From: Boseongicola sp. H5
Lineage (GTDB): Bacteria > Pseudomonadota > Alphaproteobacteria > Rhodobacterales > Rhodobacteraceae
Length of the DNA: 64,000 bases
Direction: 5' to 3'
Assembly: GCA_020622165.1 (NCBI GenBank)
Contig: JACNMN010000006.1
Coordinates: 217,407 to 281,406 of the forward strand
Each line of letters opens with the position of its first letter. Positions within the stretch are counted from its first letter, which is position 1. A program made the position numbers and the translations under genes. Positions 36,989 to 45,179 of this stretch are shown here, in pieces. The notes beneath the pieces are model-generated. The model was not told where the DNA came from, did no database searches, and was given only the letters and a program-made list of their open reading frames with translations.

Positions 36989-38001
36989 GAGAGTTCTGGG
37001 TAGCGTCGGGCCATCATCTGACGCAGTTGGGCGTCGACACCCGCATGCGGGTGACCGACGAGCTGATCCTGGCCTGGCTTGCGCGCCCGGAAGTGGTGCC
37101 GCCCGAAGAGGCGTGCGCGGCGGAGCTTGCCCTGTTCGGCAAGCTAAAGGCGACGCCGCAGGCGCCCGTTGCGCAATCCGAAATCGACGCGATGGACGAC
37201 GAGGATGCCCGGGAGAACTGGACGTTTCTGATCACGCTGCGCGACACGCTTGTCGAGGCCGGCAGCATCGAGGCCGGTTATCTGGCGCTTCTGCGCGACA
37301 GCGTCCGCTTGCCGGTGCTTTTTTACAATCAGCTTGTGCAGTTGATCCTGCGCAACGCGCTCGACGGCTGCGACGACACCCGTGTTCTGCGCGCGGCGGA
37401 GCTTTTCTTCCGGCCGCAGCGCGCCTTTGTCAAGGATGGCGGTCTGATGCTGGCCGATGACGAACTTGTCGAAGACCTTGAGGCGGAAAAGCATAGTTCG
37501 CCGCTGACCGCGATGCTGGGCGGCGGGGTCGAAGGGCTGGACGTTCTCAACGAGGAAAACGGCTGGACCTACTGGAGCCGGTCGGACGCGCATTCGATGG
37601 TGTTGCCGTTCGGATCGGATCTGAAGGCCCGGGCCGCGCTTGGTGCGGTGATCGAGCGCTTCGTGATGCATCTTCTGGGTCAAGCCGTCGTCGTCACCCC
37701 CCTGATCGAAACCCGGGATGTCGATCTGCGCTGGTTTGTCGGGCTGGACCCGGTCGGCACGGATATCGGCAATGCGCTTTGGAACGGTGCGACGCCAAAG
37801 GGCACCCTTGTGGGGATCTATGCGCTCAACTTCCTGTCGGACGCGGCGCTTTTGCCTGCCGCCGCGGGCCATCCGGTCTATGTGCTGGTCGGGATGGGCG
37901 ATGACAACGTGATCCGCTGCAAGCCGCAGAACCTGGTCATGGGCCTGCCCCTGGTTGCACCGCCGCCTGCCCGCGCCGCCGCCGTACCGGAGGATGTGTG
38001 A
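36985..38001 (+). CDS. DUF6352 family protein
   Basis: This 338-residue protein starts MREFWVASGHHLTQLGVDTRM and looks like the DUF6352 family, again known mainly from formate dehydrogenase neighbourhoods. It is a soluble, mostly helical protein with a central acidic region (VEDLEAEKHSSPL) and no metal motif that I can identify. It overlaps the genes on both sides, so the cell makes it together with the DUF6505 and DUF3305 proteins. Function is unknown. Confidence 0.7.
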   Translation: MREFWVASGHHLTQLGVDTRMRVTDELILAWLARPEVVPPEEACAAELALFGKLKATPQAPVAQSEIDAMDDEDARENWTFLITLRDTLVEAGSIEAGYLALLRDSVRLPVLFYNQLVQLILRNALDGCDDTRVLRAAELFFRPQRAFVKDGGLMLADDELVEDLEAEKHSSPLTAMLGGGVEGLDVLNEENGWTYWSRSDAHSMVLPFGSDLKARAALGAVIERFVMHLLGQAVVVTPLIETRDVDLRWFVGLDPVGTDIGNALWNGATPKGTLVGIYALNFLSDAALLPAAAGHPVYVLVGMGDDNVIRCKPQNLVMGLPLVAPPPARAAAVPEDV

Positions 38002-38537
38002 TGCCGAAGGTTATCCTGCGTCTGGGCATCGTGGCGATGTCGCGCCCGCCGGTCACCCGGTGGTCGGGCCGCGTTCTGCGCCCGGTCTCCGCGATGATCG
38101 ACCTTCCGCCGCTTGAGGCGGGCGCGCTGATGACTGATCGTGACGGCGTGCAGACCGTGTATCTGGGCGATCACGAACTGGCGCTGCATTCCGGGGAGAC
38201 ACGGCATTACATCGACAACCTGACGGCGCGGCAGCCCTCGGTCTGGGTTGCCATGGACAATGATCGTATCGCCGTCGTCACCGCCGACCCGTATGAGGGC
38301 GAGGCACTGGCCAGCGATCCCGAGCGCATGGTCGAAGCGGTGCCGATGCCCACGGCGCTGGCCGCACGGCTGGATACATTCATCAAGGAGCATCACGTCG
38401 AAGAGGTGTTTCACAAGCGCAAACGGGTGCCGGCGACCTCGACCGATGCCCCCCGGGCGCCACGGATCCTGCAGCCCGAGGCCAAATGGGTCCAGACCCG
38501 GGGCCGGTCCGGGCGCGGCCCGCTCGGGAAAGGGTAA
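38001..38537 (+). CDS. DUF3305 family protein
   Basis: This 178-residue protein has the DUF3305 N terminus (LRLGIVAMSRPPVTRWSGRV) and the middle blocks YLGDHELALHSGETRHYIDNL and PSVWVAMD. The C-terminal third is basic and proline-rich and looks disordered. I used ATG at 38001, which overlaps the preceding stop as TGATG, instead of the GTG three bases earlier. DUF3305 and DUF3306 are nearly always neighbours next to formate dehydrogenase genes; no biochemical role is known to me. Confidence 0.85.
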   Translation: MPKVILRLGIVAMSRPPVTRWSGRVLRPVSAMIDLPPLEAGALMTDRDGVQTVYLGDHELALHSGETRHYIDNLTARQPSVWVAMDNDRIAVVTADPYEGEALASDPERMVEAVPMPTALAARLDTFIKEHHVEEVFHKRKRVPATSTDAPRAPRILQPEAKWVQTRGRSGRGPLGKG

Positions 38538-38540
38538 GCG

Positions 38541-39287
38541 ATGTCCGGAGAAGAGAAGGAACGCCGCGACGGAGAAGGGTTTCTGGCCGCGTGGTCGCGC
38601 CGCAAAAGCCGCGTCGCGCGGGCAGAAGCCCAGGCGACGGACGCGGACAAACAGGCGGCCGAGCCGGATACAGTGCCCGAGATCGACGCCGACCCGGTGC
38701 CAGAGGCGGAGCCGGACATCAGTGTAGAAGAACTTGCCGCGCTGCCCCCGATCGACGAGGTCAGCGGCGCAACCGATCTGCAACCCTTCATGAAACCCGG
38801 GGTGCCCGAAACCCTGCGCAAGGCGGCCATGAGAAAGGTCTGGCTCAGCAACGCGTTGATCTGCGATCACGACGACCCGGCCGTCGACTACGCCTGGGAT
38901 TGGAACGCGCCTGAAGGCGTACCGGGCGCCGGCCGCGTTTTGCAGGGGGACAAGGTCTCCAAGATGATGGGCGACCTGATCAATCGCAACAATCATGAGG
39001 ACGCGCAAAAAGAGCCTGAGAACGAAGCGCGGGACATGGCGGAACTCGCGCCGGAGGACGGAAAGGATGCAGTGTCGGATGCGACGCAAGCGGACACGGA
39101 ACCCGATGCAATCTCGCAGGCCGAGCCCGCGTTGCCGACAGACCCGGTGCGCCGTGGCGGCCAGCCCGACCATACGGATGCACGCAGCGAAGGCGGGTCC
39201 GACCCCGGCGAGTCGCGGATGGAGCGGGACGAAACACCCCCCACGTCAATGCCGCCGCGCCGACACGGCGGCGCGATCCCCGAATAG
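38541..39287 (+). CDS. DUF3306 family protein
   Basis: This 248-residue protein has the DUF3306 core: an N-terminal EGFLAAWSRRKSRV segment, then LPPIDEVSGATDLQPFMKPGVPE and LRKAAMRKVWLSNALICDHDD ending with DYAWDWNAPEG. The C-terminal ~90 residues are acidic, repetitive in Glu, Asp and Ala, and probably disordered. It follows the DUF3305 gene by three bases. It likely partners DUF3305 in formate dehydrogenase assembly, by context only. Confidence 0.85.
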   Translation: MSGEEKERRDGEGFLAAWSRRKSRVARAEAQATDADKQAAEPDTVPEIDADPVPEAEPDISVEELAALPPIDEVSGATDLQPFMKPGVPETLRKAAMRKVWLSNALICDHDDPAVDYAWDWNAPEGVPGAGRVLQGDKVSKMMGDLINRNNHEDAQKEPENEARDMAELAPEDGKDAVSDATQADTEPDAISQAEPALPTDPVRRGGQPDHTDARSEGGSDPGESRMERDETPPTSMPPRRHGGAIPE

Positions 39288-39525
39288 GACAAGGACGGCA
39301 TGGCTGGCGGCGAGATAGTTTTTCCGTATGATCCTGATAGACCTTTTACAAGAAAGCCTTTTTTCGACCCTGACGCTAGGAAAACACCGTTGCCTGTTGT
39401 AGGTAAGATCAGAACAATAATCAGTCTGTCGGGGCGTGGAATCATGCTACGCTCATCGACAGCACATAAAAGCGCTGTTTTTCGGGTGTACTAGCCATAA
39501 CACTCGTCTGACAGGGGAGATTCGG
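39288..39525 (+). promoter_or_regulatory. 238-base gap before torD, probable promoter region of the fdh genes
   Basis: This stretch is clearly less GC-rich than its surroundings (for example TTTTTCCGTATGATCCTGAT and the A/T-rich run around 39408-39422), as expected for a promoter region. No protein or hairpin terminator is convincing. It separates the DUF operon from torD-fdhABC, so the structural genes may have their own promoter here. Confidence 0.4.
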
Positions 39526-40185
39526 TTGAGTGGTCTAAGCAAGGGTAAAACCGAGCCAGCCAGTGACAGTCAGAATGAACAGAGGGCCCAACACTGGGGC
39601 TTGCTGTCATCGTTGCTCGTGGCGCCGCCGGAAAAGGACCTGCTTGCGGCGATTGCCGGGCTCCACGGGGACGACACGGCCTTGGGACAGGCCTATCGGC
39701 GGCTGGCCAAGGCCGCGCAAACCGCGGATCCCGCCGCGGTCAAGCGCGAATTCTTCGAGCTTTTCATCGGGGTCGGCCGGGGTGAGCTGCTCCCCTATGC
39801 ATCCTTCTACATCACCGGCTTCCTGAACGAGCGACCGCTGGCCGATCTGCGCCGCGACCTCGCCGTGATAGGGGTCGAACGCGCCCAGGGGCGCCACGAG
39901 CCCGAAGACCATATCGCAAGCCTGGCGGAGATCATGGCCGGTCTGGCGTCGGGCCAGTTCAGCGCCGATGCGCTGGGTTGCGGTGCCGCCGGTGAGGCCG
40001 GGTTCTTTGCCCGTCACCTGCAGCCATGGGCGCCGCAGTTCTTCGACGATCTTGCCGTCGCGCCAAGCGCGAATTTCTTCCGCCACGTGGCGGAGATCGG
40101 CAGCGTGTTCACAGACATCGAAATTCGCGCGTTTGAGTTGGCGCGCAAACAGGAAGGCCCCGCTTCGGCGGCGGCCGCACATTAG
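39526..40185 (+). CDS. TorD/DmsD-family molecular chaperone for formate dehydrogenase
   Basis: TorD-like proteins bind the Tat signal and guide cofactor loading of molybdenum or tungsten enzymes. The all-helical 219-residue protein has the family features LSSLLVAPPEKDLL, EFFELFIGVGRGELLPYASFYITGF (the E...YxSxY block) and a C-terminal FFDDLAVAPSANFFRHVAEIG. I chose TTG at 39526, which has GGGGAG eight bases before it; the longer frame from 39436 lacks one. It directly precedes the Tat-signal peptide protein and FdhA, its expected client. Confidence 0.87.
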   Translation: MSGLSKGKTEPASDSQNEQRAQHWGLLSSLLVAPPEKDLLAAIAGLHGDDTALGQAYRRLAKAAQTADPAAVKREFFELFIGVGRGELLPYASFYITGFLNERPLADLRRDLAVIGVERAQGRHEPEDHIASLAEIMAGLASGQFSADALGCGAAGEAGFFARHLQPWAPQFFDDLAVAPSANFFRHVAEIGSVFTDIEIRAFELARKQEGPASAAAAH

Positions 40186-40247
40186 TGCATTCATCACGAT
40201 CCAAAGCGGGTGCGTCATCGCCGTACCCGCTGACCAGGGAGGACGAC

Positions 40248-40457
40248 ATGGTAGAGAAAAAGGCGAAACCTCAGGAGATCACGCGCCGCGGATTCGTGGG
40301 CGCAGTGGCCGGTGTGTCCGTCGGCGCGGTTGCCGCGGGCTCGGCGCGCCCGGCATTTGCCGAAGAGGTCGGCGATGAGCGCACGAAACAGCGTTATCAG
40401 GAAACCGAACACGTCCTCGCCTTCTACCGCACCAATCGGTACTACACGGGAGAATAA
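40248..40457 (+). CDS. Small Tat-signal protein upstream of fdhA (formate dehydrogenase region Tat target)
   Basis: This 69-residue protein begins with a twin-arginine signal (ITRRGFVGAVAGVSVGAVAAGSARPAFA) given here in part, followed by a ~30-residue tail EVGDERTKQRYQETEHVLAFYRTNRYY. ATG at 40248 has AGGGAGG just before it. Such tiny Tat-targeted proteins occur next to FdhA in many proteobacteria, but their role is unknown; they may be assembly partners that travel with FdhA. It sits six bases before fdhA. Confidence 0.85.
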   Translation: MVEKKAKPQEITRRGFVGAVAGVSVGAVAAGSARPAFAEEVGDERTKQRYQETEHVLAFYRTNRYYTGE

Positions 40458-40462
40458 CAAAA

Positions 40463-43426
40463 ATGCTTGTCAAACGCAGACAACGCGATGCCGCGCGTGG
40501 CGGCCTTCAGGGTTTTGCAACCTCCGTCGCGGCCCGCCCGGTTGACCGTCGGTCCTTCCTGCGGGGCTCTGGCCTGGCCGTTGGTGGCCTCGCCGCCGTG
40601 ACCGCCTTTGGCGCAGGCACGGTTCGCAAGGCCGAAGCCGGCCCCACGGATTTCAGCCAGCCGATCGAGGTGAAAACCAACATCTGCACCCACTGTTCGG
40701 TTGGGTGCACCGTCAAGGCCGAGGTTCAGAACGGCGTCTGGGTTGGCCAGGAGCCCGCCTGGAAAAGCCCGATCAACCGCGGCACGCATTGCGCCAAGGG
40801 CGCGTCCGTGCGCGAACTGGTCCATGGCGACCGTCGCCTGAAATACCCGATGAAGAAAGAGAACGGCGCATGGGTCCGGATCTCGTGGGATCAGGCCATC
40901 GACGAAATCGGCGAGAAGATGCTGGAGGTGCGCGAGCGCAGCGGCGCGGATGCCGCCTACCTGCTCGGCTCGGCGAAATTCTCGAACGAGGGCGCCTATC
41001 TGTTCCGCAAATTCGCGGCCTTCTGGGGCACCAACAACGTCGACCACCAGGCGCGGATCTGTCACTCCACCACGGTTGCAGGTGTTGCCAACACCTGGGG
41101 CTACGGCGCGATGACGAACTCCTACAACGACATCCGCAACTCCAAGACGATTGTCTTCATGGGCTCGAACGCGGCCGAGGCGCATCCGGTGTCGCTGCAG
41201 CACATCCTGACCGGCAAGGAAACCAACCGCGCCAACGTGATCGTGCTGGACCCCCGCTTCACACGGACGGCGGCGCATGCCACCGACTATATCCGCATGC
41301 GTCCCGGCACCGATATCGCGGTCATCTGGGGCATCATGTGGCACATCTTTGAAAACGGATGGGAAGACACCGAATTCATCGATCAGCGCGTCTGGGGCAT
41401 GGATCAGATCCGGGAGGCCGTGCGGGCCTACCACCCCGAAGAGGTCGAGCGCATCACCGGGATCCCCGGCGTGACGCTGGAGCGTGTGGCGCAGACCTTC
41501 GCGACCCAGAAACCATCAACCTTCATCTGGTGCATGGGCGGGACGCAGCATACCGTGGGCACCGCCAATGTGCGGACCTATTGCAACCTGCTTCTGGCCA
41601 CCGGCAATGTGGGCAATATCGGCAACGGCGCCAACATCTTCCGCGGCCACTGCAACGTGCAGGGCGCCACGGATTTCGGCCTCGATATCGGCTCGCTGCC
41701 TTGCTACTACGGCCTGTCCGAGGGCGGCTGGCGGCACTGGTCGCGCGTCTGGGAAGTCGATTACGAGTATCTCCAAAGCCAATTCGACGCAGTTCCGGCC
41801 AAAGGCGGCCGCGATGCGCGGACCCCGCAGGAGAACATGAGCGTTCCCGGCATCCCATCGACCCGCTGGTTCGATGCGGCCACCCTGGACGCCGAAGATG
41901 TCGATCAGCGCGACAACATCAAGGCGATGATCGTGTTCGGGCATGGCGGCAACACCGTGCCGCGCATGGGGGCGTCGAAAATCGGGATGGAAGCGTTGGA
42001 CCTGCTGGTCGTCGCCGACCCGCATCCGACCACATTTGCCGCCTTGCATGATCGCACGGACAACACCTACCTGTTGCCGATCTCGACCCAGTTCGAATGC
42101 CATGGCAGCCGGACGGCCTCGAACCGTTCGGTCCAGTGGGGCGAAAAAGTTGTCGAACCGATCTTCGAAAGCGACAATGACTACGCCGTGATCTACCGCC
42201 TGGCGCAGCGCCTGGGCTTTGCCGACGAGATGTTCAAGAACTACGAGATGGTTCAGGGCAAGTTCAGCATGGAGCCGACGGCGGAATCGATCCTGGAAGA
42301 GATCAACCGTGGGGGCTGGTCGACCGGGTATACCGGTCAGTCGCCAGAGCGTCTCAAGGCCCATATGCAGCATCAGGACCAGTTCGATCTGGTCACGCTG
42401 CGCGCCTATGACGGTGCCCCGGAGGAAATCGCGGGCGATTACTACGGGCTGCCCTGGCCCTGTTGGGGCACGCCGGAGATGCGGCACCCCGGCACGCATA
42501 TCCTCTACAACCCGAATATCCCGGTTGCAGATGGCGGCGGCGGCTTCCGTCCGCGCTTTGGCCTCGAACGCGACGGTCAGACACTGCTGGCCGAGGGCAG
42601 CTACCCGCCCGGATCGGATATCGAGGACGGTTACCCGCAGTTCACCTATGGCGTTCTGCAGAGCCTCGGATGGGACAGCGAACTGACACCGGATGAGCTT
42701 GCCACGATCCAGCGCATCGGTGGCAACGACCCCGAAGCCATGGCCGCGGTCAGCTGGTCGCTCGATCTGTCGGGCGGCATCCAGCGGGTCGCGATATCCC
42801 ATGGCTGTGTGCCCTTCGGCAACGGCAAGGCCCGTGCGGTGGCGTGGAACCTGCCCGATCCGATCCCGGTTCACCGGGAGCCGATATACAGCCCGCGTCC
42901 CGATCTGGTCGCCGACTATCCGACCCGCGAAGATGGTCGCCAGTTCCGCGTGCCGAATATCGGGCACACGGTCCAGGCCTCGGCGGTGGACCGTAATATC
43001 GCCCGCGACTTCCCGATCGTGCTCACCTCGGGCCGGCTCGTGGAATACGAAGGGGGCGGCGAGGAAACACGGTCCAACCCGTGGCTGGCAGAACTGCAGC
43101 AGGACATGTTCGTCGAGGTGAACCCGGCGGATGCGGAAAGCCGCGGCATTGTCGATGGATCCTGGGTCTGGGTACGCGGTCCGGAAATGGACAGCCGCAC
43201 CCGCGTCAAGGCGCTGGTGACAGAACGTGTCGCCCCGGGCGTCGCCTTCATGCCGTTCCACTTCGCCGGCTGGTTCCAGGGCGAGGATCAGCGCGACAAA
43301 TACCCGGAGGGCACCGACCCGGTGGTTCTGGGCGAAAGCGTCAACACCGTAACCACCTATGGCTACGATCCGGTGACCGGCATGCACGAAGGCAAAGTGA
43401 CCCTTTGCGAAATCGTGTCCGCGTAA
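40463..43426 (+). CDS. fdhA: Formate dehydrogenase alpha subunit (Mo/W-bisPGD, cysteine type)
   Basis: This is the periplasmic catalytic subunit that oxidises formate to CO2, 987 residues. A Tat signal (RRSFLRGSGLAVGGL) lies at residues 29-43. The 4Fe-4S site is formed by Cys75, Cys78, Cys82 (NICTHCSVGC) and Cys110 (GTHCAKGASV). The metal ligand is Cys200 in ARICHSTTVAG where selenocysteine stands in FdnG; the following His201 is the conserved catalytic partner. The C terminus has the typical cofactor-binding blocks (VLTSGRLVEYEGGGEETRSN). Close linkage to a tungstate importer suggests tungsten as the metal, though this is inference. Confidence 0.95.
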   Translation: MLVKRRQRDAARGGLQGFATSVAARPVDRRSFLRGSGLAVGGLAAVTAFGAGTVRKAEAGPTDFSQPIEVKTNICTHCSVGCTVKAEVQNGVWVGQEPAWKSPINRGTHCAKGASVRELVHGDRRLKYPMKKENGAWVRISWDQAIDEIGEKMLEVRERSGADAAYLLGSAKFSNEGAYLFRKFAAFWGTNNVDHQARICHSTTVAGVANTWGYGAMTNSYNDIRNSKTIVFMGSNAAEAHPVSLQHILTGKETNRANVIVLDPRFTRTAAHATDYIRMRPGTDIAVIWGIMWHIFENGWEDTEFIDQRVWGMDQIREAVRAYHPEEVERITGIPGVTLERVAQTFATQKPSTFIWCMGGTQHTVGTANVRTYCNLLLATGNVGNIGNGANIFRGHCNVQGATDFGLDIGSLPCYYGLSEGGWRHWSRVWEVDYEYLQSQFDAVPAKGGRDARTPQENMSVPGIPSTRWFDAATLDAEDVDQRDNIKAMIVFGHGGNTVPRMGASKIGMEALDLLVVADPHPTTFAALHDRTDNTYLLPISTQFECHGSRTASNRSVQWGEKVVEPIFESDNDYAVIYRLAQRLGFADEMFKNYEMVQGKFSMEPTAESILEEINRGGWSTGYTGQSPERLKAHMQHQDQFDLVTLRAYDGAPEEIAGDYYGLPWPCWGTPEMRHPGTHILYNPNIPVADGGGGFRPRFGLERDGQTLLAEGSYPPGSDIEDGYPQFTYGVLQSLGWDSELTPDELATIQRIGGNDPEAMAAVSWSLDLSGGIQRVAISHGCVPFGNGKARAVAWNLPDPIPVHREPIYSPRPDLVADYPTREDGRQFRVPNIGHTVQASAVDRNIARDFPIVLTSGRLVEYEGGGEETRSNPWLAELQQDMFVEVNPADAESRGIVDGSWVWVRGPEMDSRTRVKALVTERVAPGVAFMPFHFAGWFQGEDQRDKYPEGTDPVVLGESVNTVTTYGYDPVTGMHEGKVTLCEIVSA

Positions 43427-43442
43427 GGGAGGAAAAAGAAAA

Positions 43443-44039
43443 ATGGCAAGAATGAAGTTTCTTTGCGATGCGGACCGGTGCATCGAATGCAACGCCTGCG
43501 TGACGGCCTGCAAGAACGAGCACGAGGTGCCCTGGGGCATCAACCGGCGTCGCGTGGTGACCATCAATGACGGTCTGCCGGGCGAACGCTCGGTGTCGAT
43601 GGCCTGCATGCACTGCACCGACGCGCCCTGCGCGGCGGTGTGCCCGGTGGATTGCTTCTACACCACCGAGGACGCCGTGGTGCTGCACTCCAAGGACACC
43701 TGCATCGGTTGCGGCTATTGCTTCTACGCGTGCCCGTTCGGCGCGCCGCAGTATCCGCGGGTCGGCAATTTCGGGACACGCGGCAAGATGGACAAATGTA
43801 CCTATTGCGCCGGTGGCCCCGAGGCCGACATGACCGAAGCGGAATATGTCAAATACGGGTCCAACCGTCTGGCCGAAGGCAAACTGCCGCTCTGCGCAGA
43901 GATGTGCTCGACCAAATCTCTGCTTGCAGGCGACGGGGATATTATCGCCGACATCTATCGTGAGCGTGTCGTGACGCGGGGTTATGGCTCCGGGGCATGG
44001 GGCTGGCGCAGCGCCTATGGCGAAACCGTGTCTGTCTGA
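43443..44039 (+). CDS. fdhB: Formate dehydrogenase beta subunit (four 4Fe-4S clusters)
   Basis: This 198-residue iron-sulfur protein passes electrons from FdhA to the membrane subunit. Cysteine motifs for four clusters are visible: CDADRCIECNACVTACKNEH, CMHCTDAPCAAVCPVDC, CIGCGYCFYACPFGAPQYP and CTYC with LCAEMCSTKS. It has no signal of its own and is probably carried out by the Tat signal of FdhA. It lies 17 bases after fdhA behind GGGAGG. Confidence 0.94.
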   Translation: MARMKFLCDADRCIECNACVTACKNEHEVPWGINRRRVVTINDGLPGERSVSMACMHCTDAPCAAVCPVDCFYTTEDAVVLHSKDTCIGCGYCFYACPFGAPQYPRVGNFGTRGKMDKCTYCAGGPEADMTEAEYVKYGSNRLAEGKLPLCAEMCSTKSLLAGDGDIIADIYRERVVTRGYGSGAWGWRSAYGETVSV

Positions 44040-44051
44040 GGGGGGCGACAA

Positions 44052-45080
44052 ATGACAATTTTCACCAAGATGAGCCGTGTCATCGCGGTGCTGGCACTGG
44101 GGCTGTTTGCGATGATCGCGCAGCCGCAGGCGTCGCAGGCGCAAGACATCATCAACCCGACCGCAGAGTCGGTGACCGAAGACGCGCTGATGGAGGCGCT
44201 CAACGGCGATGCACAGGTCCAGGGCCGGGTGTCGATCCCGGACGATCTGTCCTCGGGGCTGATCAAACCCGCAAACCGCGGTTGGGCCGATACCCATGGC
44301 GGGCCGGTCCGCACCGTCAATCTGATTGCGGTGGTCGGCATGATCGTTTTGCTGGTGGCGTTCTACGCGATCCGCGGCAAGATCCGGATCGATTCAGGCC
44401 CCTCCTCCGAGCGTATTCAGCGGTTTAGTGCGACGGAGCGCTTTGCGCACTGGCTGATGGCGGTGTCGTTCATCGTATTGGCGCTGACCGGCCTGAATCT
44501 CGTGTTCGGGCGCGCGGTGATCCTGCCGGTCTTTGGCGAAGACGCGTTCGGAACGCTGTCGGCCTGGGGCAAGATTGCCCATAACTACATGGGCTTTGCG
44601 TTCATGCTCGGGCTGATCCTGTCCTTCGTTTACTGGATCGCGCACAACATCCCCGACAAGGTGGACATGCACTGGCTCAGCAAGGGCGGCGGGCTGTTCG
44701 TGAAAGGCGTGCATCCGCCTGCCAAGAAGTTCAACGCCGGTCAGAAAGGCATTTTCTGGTCCGTGACCCTCGGCGGTGCGGCGCTGTCCTTCACCGGTGT
44801 CATGCTCCTCTTCCCCGAACTCGCGGGCGGTGAAGCCGGATGGCAGCTCTATCAGGTCATTCACGGCGTTGTGGCCGCCATCCTGACCGCGATCGTCATC
44901 GCACATATCTATATCGGCTCGGTCGGTATGGAAGGCGCCTACGATGCCATGGGGTCGGGTGAGGTCGATTTGAACTGGGCCAAGGAGCACCATTCCCTCT
45001 GGGTCGAAGAGGTGCAGGGCAAATCGTCCGACGGCACCGATGATGGGTCTGCACGGCCCGGCACGCAGCCGGCGGAATAA
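44052..45080 (+). CDS. fdhC: Formate dehydrogenase gamma subunit (cytochrome b556 type)
   Basis: This membrane cytochrome b delivers electrons from FdhB to the quinone pool. Of its 342 residues the first ~100 form a signal peptide plus a periplasmic stretch and one membrane helix (TVNLIAVVGMIVLLVAFYAI), an N-terminal extension typical of these alphaproteobacterial gamma subunits. Then comes the four-helix cytochrome domain: RFSATERFAHWLMAVSFIVLALTG, IAHNYMGFAFMLGLILSFV, and ILTAIVIAHIYIGSVGMEGAY-like helices with the haem-ligand histidines. It ends the fdhABC genes before a large hairpin. Confidence 0.93.
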   Translation: MTIFTKMSRVIAVLALGLFAMIAQPQASQAQDIINPTAESVTEDALMEALNGDAQVQGRVSIPDDLSSGLIKPANRGWADTHGGPVRTVNLIAVVGMIVLLVAFYAIRGKIRIDSGPSSERIQRFSATERFAHWLMAVSFIVLALTGLNLVFGRAVILPVFGEDAFGTLSAWGKIAHNYMGFAFMLGLILSFVYWIAHNIPDKVDMHWLSKGGGLFVKGVHPPAKKFNAGQKGIFWSVTLGGAALSFTGVMLLFPELAGGEAGWQLYQVIHGVVAAILTAIVIAHIYIGSVGMEGAYDAMGSGEVDLNWAKEHHSLWVEEVQGKSSDGTDDGSARPGTQPAE

Positions 45081-45086
45081 TGATCA

Positions 45087-45126
45087 GGTGCACGGCCGGG
45101 GCAGTCCCCTGCCCCGGCCGTGCACC
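45087..45126 (+). terminator. 18-bp perfect hairpin after fdhC
   Basis: An uninterrupted 18-bp inverted repeat, GGTGCACGGCCGGGGCAG paired with CTGCCCCGGCCGTGCACC (45087-45104 and 45109-45126), has only four bases (TCCC) in the loop. No T-run follows, so it may end transcription in a rho-dependent way, block exonuclease decay of the fdh mRNA, or set a lower level of the mrp-like gene downstream. It is the longest perfect hairpin noted in the window. Confidence 0.75.
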
Positions 45127-45179
45127 CATCGCAGGCCAGATCGGCCTGCTTTCGCAGGACATGCATAAAGACCTTCACC

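Noticed and set aside
41516..43618. A 700-codon open frame on the minus strand opposite fdhA/fdhB
   Set aside because: The plus strand encodes an unmistakable formate dehydrogenase; the antisense protein is His/Arg/Ala-rich and matches no family.
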